A DNA stretch of 64,000 nt from an uncultured Alphaproteobacteria bacterium (GTDB taxonomy: Bacteria; Pseudomonadota; Alphaproteobacteria; HIMB59; GCA-002718135), in NCBI GenBank assembly GCA_902614395.1, contig CACMKW010000005.1, forward strand, positions 34,949 to 98,948. The letters run 5' to 3'. A model generated the notes under the pieces. The model had not been told where the DNA came from. It saw only the letters and a program-made list of their open reading frames with translations, and did no database searches. Positions 61,247 through 64,000 of the stretch are shown piece after piece. Every line of letters starts with the position of its first letter. Positions within the stretch are counted from its first letter, which is position 1. A program made the translations under genes and the position numbers.

Positions 61247-62788
61247 ATGCAAATTGGAGTTGATGTAGGAGGAACAAATACAGACGGAGTTATCTTATCT
61301 GAAGGTAAAGTTTTAGTATCTGAAAAAACGACAACAACAGAAGATGTAGGTGATGGTGTCTTTAATATTATTAAAACTGTTTTAACTAAGGGCAATATTT
61401 CTCCAGATAAAATTTCTAGTGTAATGATAGGTACTACACATTTTACAAATGCTCTTGTTGAGAGAAAAAAATTACAAAAAATAGCAGCTATAAGATTATC
61501 ATTACCCGCTGCAGATAGTCTTGAACAAATGATAGGATGGCCATCAGATTTGATTGATAATATTAATCCCATAAAATACTTCGCTAAAGGTGGTTATGAA
61601 GTAGATGGCAGGGAAATATCTAAGTTAGATAAAGATGAGATAAAAAAAATTACTGAAGAAATAGCAAATAAAAATTATAAAAATATTGCAATTAATTCTG
61701 TGTATTCGCCTCTAAATTCTGAAATGGAACTAGAAGCAAATGAAATTATTAAAAATATTATTCCAGATGCTAATATATCTTTATCACATTCAATTGGTAA
61801 AGTTGGTTTAATTGAAAGAGAAAACGCAACAATTATTAATGCAGCATTAGCAAATTTAGCAGTTGAGATTGTTGAATCTTTTAAAAATGCTCTTAAAAAA
61901 CTTAATATTGATGCACCACTCTATATAAGTCAAAACGATGGCACACTTATGAGACCGGATAAAGTTAAACAGTATCCAGTTTTAACATTTGCATGTGGAC
62001 CTACAAATAGTATGCGCGGAGCAGCTTATTTATCAGGAATTCAGGACTCAATTATTGTAGATATTGGTGGTACTACATCAGATGTTGGATACATTAAAGC
62101 TGGTTTCCCAAGACAGTCTGCAATAGCTACTGATGTTGGTGGTGTTAGAACAAACTTTAGAATGCCGGATATAATTTCAATAGGTCTTGGAGGAGGGTCA
62201 TTAATCAGAGACAATGGTAACAAGGTTGGTCCTGATAGTGTTGGATATAGATTAACGGAAAAGGCATTAGTTTTTGGAGGAGATACATTAACAGCAACTG
62301 ACATAGCGGTTAAGCATTATGATCTAGATATTGGTGATAAATCTCTATTAAATAAACTTGATGATAGTACAGTCAAAAACGCAAAACAAGAAATTACAAG
62401 ATTATTAGAAGAGGCAGTAGATAAAATGAAAACTAGTGCTGAAAATGTACCTGCAGTTTTTGTTGGAGGTGGTACAATTCTTAATAAAGAAAATCTTAAT
62501 GGAATATCTGAATTGGTTATTCCTGATAATTTTGCTGTTGCGAATGCAGTAGGTGCAGCACTTGGACAAGTAAGTGGAGAAGTTGATCGAGTTTTTCATT
62601 ATGAAAAATTAGGTAGAGAAAAAACTATTGAACAAGCATCTAATGAAGCTAAACAACTTGCAAAAGAAGCTGGTGCGAAAGAAAGTTCAATTGAGATAAA
62701 TGAAATAAATGAAAACCCTCTAGCTTATTTACCTGGTAAATCTGTTAGACTGCAAATTAAAGCAATTGGCGATTTGGAGAATTATTAA
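61247..62788 (+). CDS. Hydantoinase/oxoprolinase subunit A (HyuA-like), copy 2
   Basis: 513 residues with the same motif order as copy 1: QIGVDVGGTNTDGVIL, IGTTHFTNALVE, GYEVDGREIS, HSIGKVGLIERENATIIN, FACGPTNSMRGAAYL, VDIGGTTSDVGY, TDVGGVRTNFRMPDIISIGLGGGS-type segments. Differences are spread along the whole protein, so this is an old paralogue, not an assembly duplicate. Probably acts on a related ring substrate. One bp before DUF917 copy 2. Confidence 0.9.
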   Translation: MQIGVDVGGTNTDGVILSEGKVLVSEKTTTTEDVGDGVFNIIKTVLTKGNISPDKISSVMIGTTHFTNALVERKKLQKIAAIRLSLPAADSLEQMIGWPSDLIDNINPIKYFAKGGYEVDGREISKLDKDEIKKITEEIANKNYKNIAINSVYSPLNSEMELEANEIIKNIIPDANISLSHSIGKVGLIERENATIINAALANLAVEIVESFKNALKKLNIDAPLYISQNDGTLMRPDKVKQYPVLTFACGPTNSMRGAAYLSGIQDSIIVDIGGTTSDVGYIKAGFPRQSAIATDVGGVRTNFRMPDIISIGLGGGSLIRDNGNKVGPDSVGYRLTEKALVFGGDTLTATDIAVKHYDLDIGDKSLLNKLDDSTVKNAKQEITRLLEEAVDKMKTSAENVPAVFVGGGTILNKENLNGISELVIPDNFAVANAVGAALGQVSGEVDRVFHYEKLGREKTIEQASNEAKQLAKEAGAKESSIEINEINENPLAYLPGKSVRLQIKAIGDLENY

Positions 62789-62789
62789 T

Positions 62790-63884
62790 ATGGATAAATT
62801 AACTTTAGATAAAATAGATGATTTTTTAAGAGGAACTGCTTTTTTAGGTACTGGTGGAGGAGGTAATCCATACGTTGGTGGTTTAATGCTGCGACAAGAA
62901 CTTGAAAAAGGTTTTGAACCTAAATTAATTAAAGGTGATGAAGTGGGTGATGATGATTTAATTTTGCCTATTGCAAACATGGGCGCACCTACTGTTTTAG
63001 TTGAAAAACTTCCAAACGCAAAATCAGCTGTGAAAGCTCTAAGAAAAATGGAAGAGCTAATGGGTAAAAAAGCTACAGCCTTAATTGCAGCTGAAGCTGG
63101 CGGTATAAATGGAACTTTACCATTTATAGTAAGTGCTTACACTGGATTACCTGTTATTGATGCTGATGGCATGGGAAGAGCTTTTCCTGAGTTGCAGATG
63201 TGTACATTTGGAGTTTATGGAGTAAATTGCTCTCCTGTAATTGTAAGAGATGAAAAAGATAATGAAATGGTTGTTGATGCTGAAAATAACCATGCTTCTG
63301 AAATGTTTGCTAGAGTTATATGTATGCAAATGGGAACAAAATCTGAAATTTGTTTGTATCCAATGACTGGAAAACAAATGAAAGAAACATCTGTTCATCA
63401 TACTGTTACATTAGCTTATGAAATTGGTAAATCTATTGGGGATGCAAGAGTTAAAGGAACTGATCCTTTAGAAGGAATAGTGGATTATTTTAAAAATAGT
63501 TTTGATAAAAGATTTTGTAAGTTACTCTTTCAAGGAAAAGTTACTGATTTACTTAGAGAAACTACAGATGGCTGGGCACGAGGTGAAGTAAAAATTACTT
63601 CTTTAACTGATCCAAACGACAGTATTCTGGTTAAATTGCAAAATGAATTTCTTATTGCCTTAAAAGATGGTAAGCCATTAGCAATGGTACCTGACTTGAT
63701 TTGCTTAGTTGATTTAGAAAATGCTGAACCAATAACTGCAGAAGATGTTAGATATGGACAAAGAGTAAATGTAATAGGTGTAAGTACACCACCTAATATG
63801 AGAACGAAGGCAGCACTTGATACATTTGGGCCTGTTCCATTTAAAGTTTATGATAAATTTATTCCTATAGAGGAAATAAAATGA
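62790..63884 (+). CDS. DUF917 protein (S-methyl-thiohydantoin desulfurase-like domains), copy 2
   Basis: Starts at ATG 62790 (the track's TTG 62766 is inside the HyuA gene; the ATG follows GGAGA and aligns with copy 1). 364 residues: FLRGTAFLGTGGGGNPYVGGLML, PIANMGAPTV, IAAEAGGINGTLPF, PVIDADGMGRAFPELQM, MVPDLICLVDLENAEPITAEDVRYGQRV. Overlaps the racemase gene by 4 bp (ATGA). Confidence 0.9.
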   Translation: MDKLTLDKIDDFLRGTAFLGTGGGGNPYVGGLMLRQELEKGFEPKLIKGDEVGDDDLILPIANMGAPTVLVEKLPNAKSAVKALRKMEELMGKKATALIAAEAGGINGTLPFIVSAYTGLPVIDADGMGRAFPELQMCTFGVYGVNCSPVIVRDEKDNEMVVDAENNHASEMFARVICMQMGTKSEICLYPMTGKQMKETSVHHTVTLAYEIGKSIGDARVKGTDPLEGIVDYFKNSFDKRFCKLLFQGKVTDLLRETTDGWARGEVKITSLTDPNDSILVKLQNEFLIALKDGKPLAMVPDLICLVDLENAEPITAEDVRYGQRVNVIGVSTPPNMRTKAALDTFGPVPFKVYDKFIPIEEIK

Positions 63885-64000
63885 GCAATGCAATAAATGT
63901 TAGGGTTGTGTCACCTATAACCACTAAAGGTTTTAGAAAAGATAGTGATTTCGATACAATAAGAAATTTAGATTTAAATATTAGTCATTCTCAAATTGAA
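63881..64000 (+). CDS. Asp/Glu (hydantoin) racemase family protein, partial (5' end)
   Basis: Forty residues before the window edge: INVRVVSPITTKGFRKDSDF, then a SHSQIE motif. This is the typical N-terminus of the aspartate/glutamate/hydantoin racemase family. It starts by 4-bp overlap with DUF917 copy 2. Racemases of this family often accompany hydantoinases to interconvert D- and L-hydantoins, supporting the substrate class. The catalytic cysteines lie outside the window. Confidence 0.75.
   Translation, partial: MSNAINVRVVSPITTKGFRKDSDFDTIRNLDLNISHSQIE

Noticed and set aside
57233-62788. HyuA duplication as an assembly artefact
   Set aside because: The copies are on opposite strands and differ in many residues along the full length, so they are genuine paralogues.
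62766-62789. Upstream TTG start for DUF917 copy 2
   Set aside because: Inside the HyuA gene; the ATG at 62790 matches the start of copy 1 and follows GGAGA.
1-64000. Mobile elements, prophage, CRISPR, integration sites
   Set aside because: No transposase, integrase, phage gene, direct-repeat array or tRNA-flanking repeat was found; the only tRNA has no adjacent foreign-looking DNA.

Overview
The window is one contiguous piece of a very AT-rich, gene-dense bacterial chromosome. Spacers are short, many genes overlap by 1-20 bp, and there is no insertion sequence, phage gene, CRISPR array or rRNA. The housekeeping genes (tmk-holB-metG-tatD, dacC/rlpA/mltB-type wall genes, phosphatidylcholine synthase, SelO) and the mix of EamA permeases, periplasmic-binding-protein transporters, sulfatase and 2-oxoglutarate oxygenases suggest a streamlined, free-living alphaproteobacterium, probably marine (SAR11-like base composition; an AEGEAN-169/HIMB59-type lineage is a guess). 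No taxonomic marker was available to prove this. One RNA gene is present: tRNA-Ser(UGA), minus strand, 1332-1421.

Layout. 0-12.9 kb, mostly plus: a PQQ-type sugar dehydrogenase, the tRNA, cell-wall genes, then a long overlapping operon running from thymidylate kinase, DNA pol III delta', MetRS and TatD into catabolic genes (metallo-beta-lactamase fold enzyme, 3-hydroxyisobutyrate-dehydrogenase-like, SMP-30 lactonase, pterin dehydratase, M81 peptidase). 12.9-26.8 kb, mixed strands: SelO, oxygenases, an orphan tungstate-binding protein, a sulfatase, four EamA/DMT permeases, an HDAC-like deacetylase, a cupin and an MFS permease. 26.8-30.9 kb: a coupled operon of a TTC38-like protein, a D-apionate-lactonase-like protein and a D-apiose-dehydrogenase-like oxidoreductase. 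30.9-41 kb: an unusual 870-residue four-domain protein, a membrane metalloprotease, an aminotransferase, a renalase-like FAD enzyme, secreted EF-hand and glycine-zipper proteins, a photolyase of the FeS family that seems to lack the cluster cysteines, a Nudix enzyme and phosphatidylcholine synthase.

41-44.5 kb is the most striking part. Two tandem RNA aptamers with the conserved core of the glutamine riboswitch (glnA / Downstream-peptide family), then a 20-codon leader ORF whose TGA overlaps the next ATG, precede a circularly permuted ATP-grasp / alpha-E / transglutaminase operon. The two copies share the core but differ in both hairpin stems while keeping the pairing, so the structure is supported by covariation inside the window. 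This predicts that a conserved but biochemically poorly defined amide-ligase operon is controlled by glutamine.

44.5-54.4 kb: small membrane proteins, an epimerase, a second MFS permease, a YghZ-type aldo/keto reductase, and an FGGY kinase with a sugar ABC transporter that has no ATPase beside it. 54.4-64 kb: a divergent locus with two different hydantoinase-A/DUF917 gene pairs, one on each arm. The two polyamine-type permeases are on the left arm; the Tat-exported binding protein, the ATPase and the start of an Asp/Glu (hydantoin) racemase gene are on the right arm. Together they look like one import-and-processing system for a hydantoin- or thiohydantoin-type compound.
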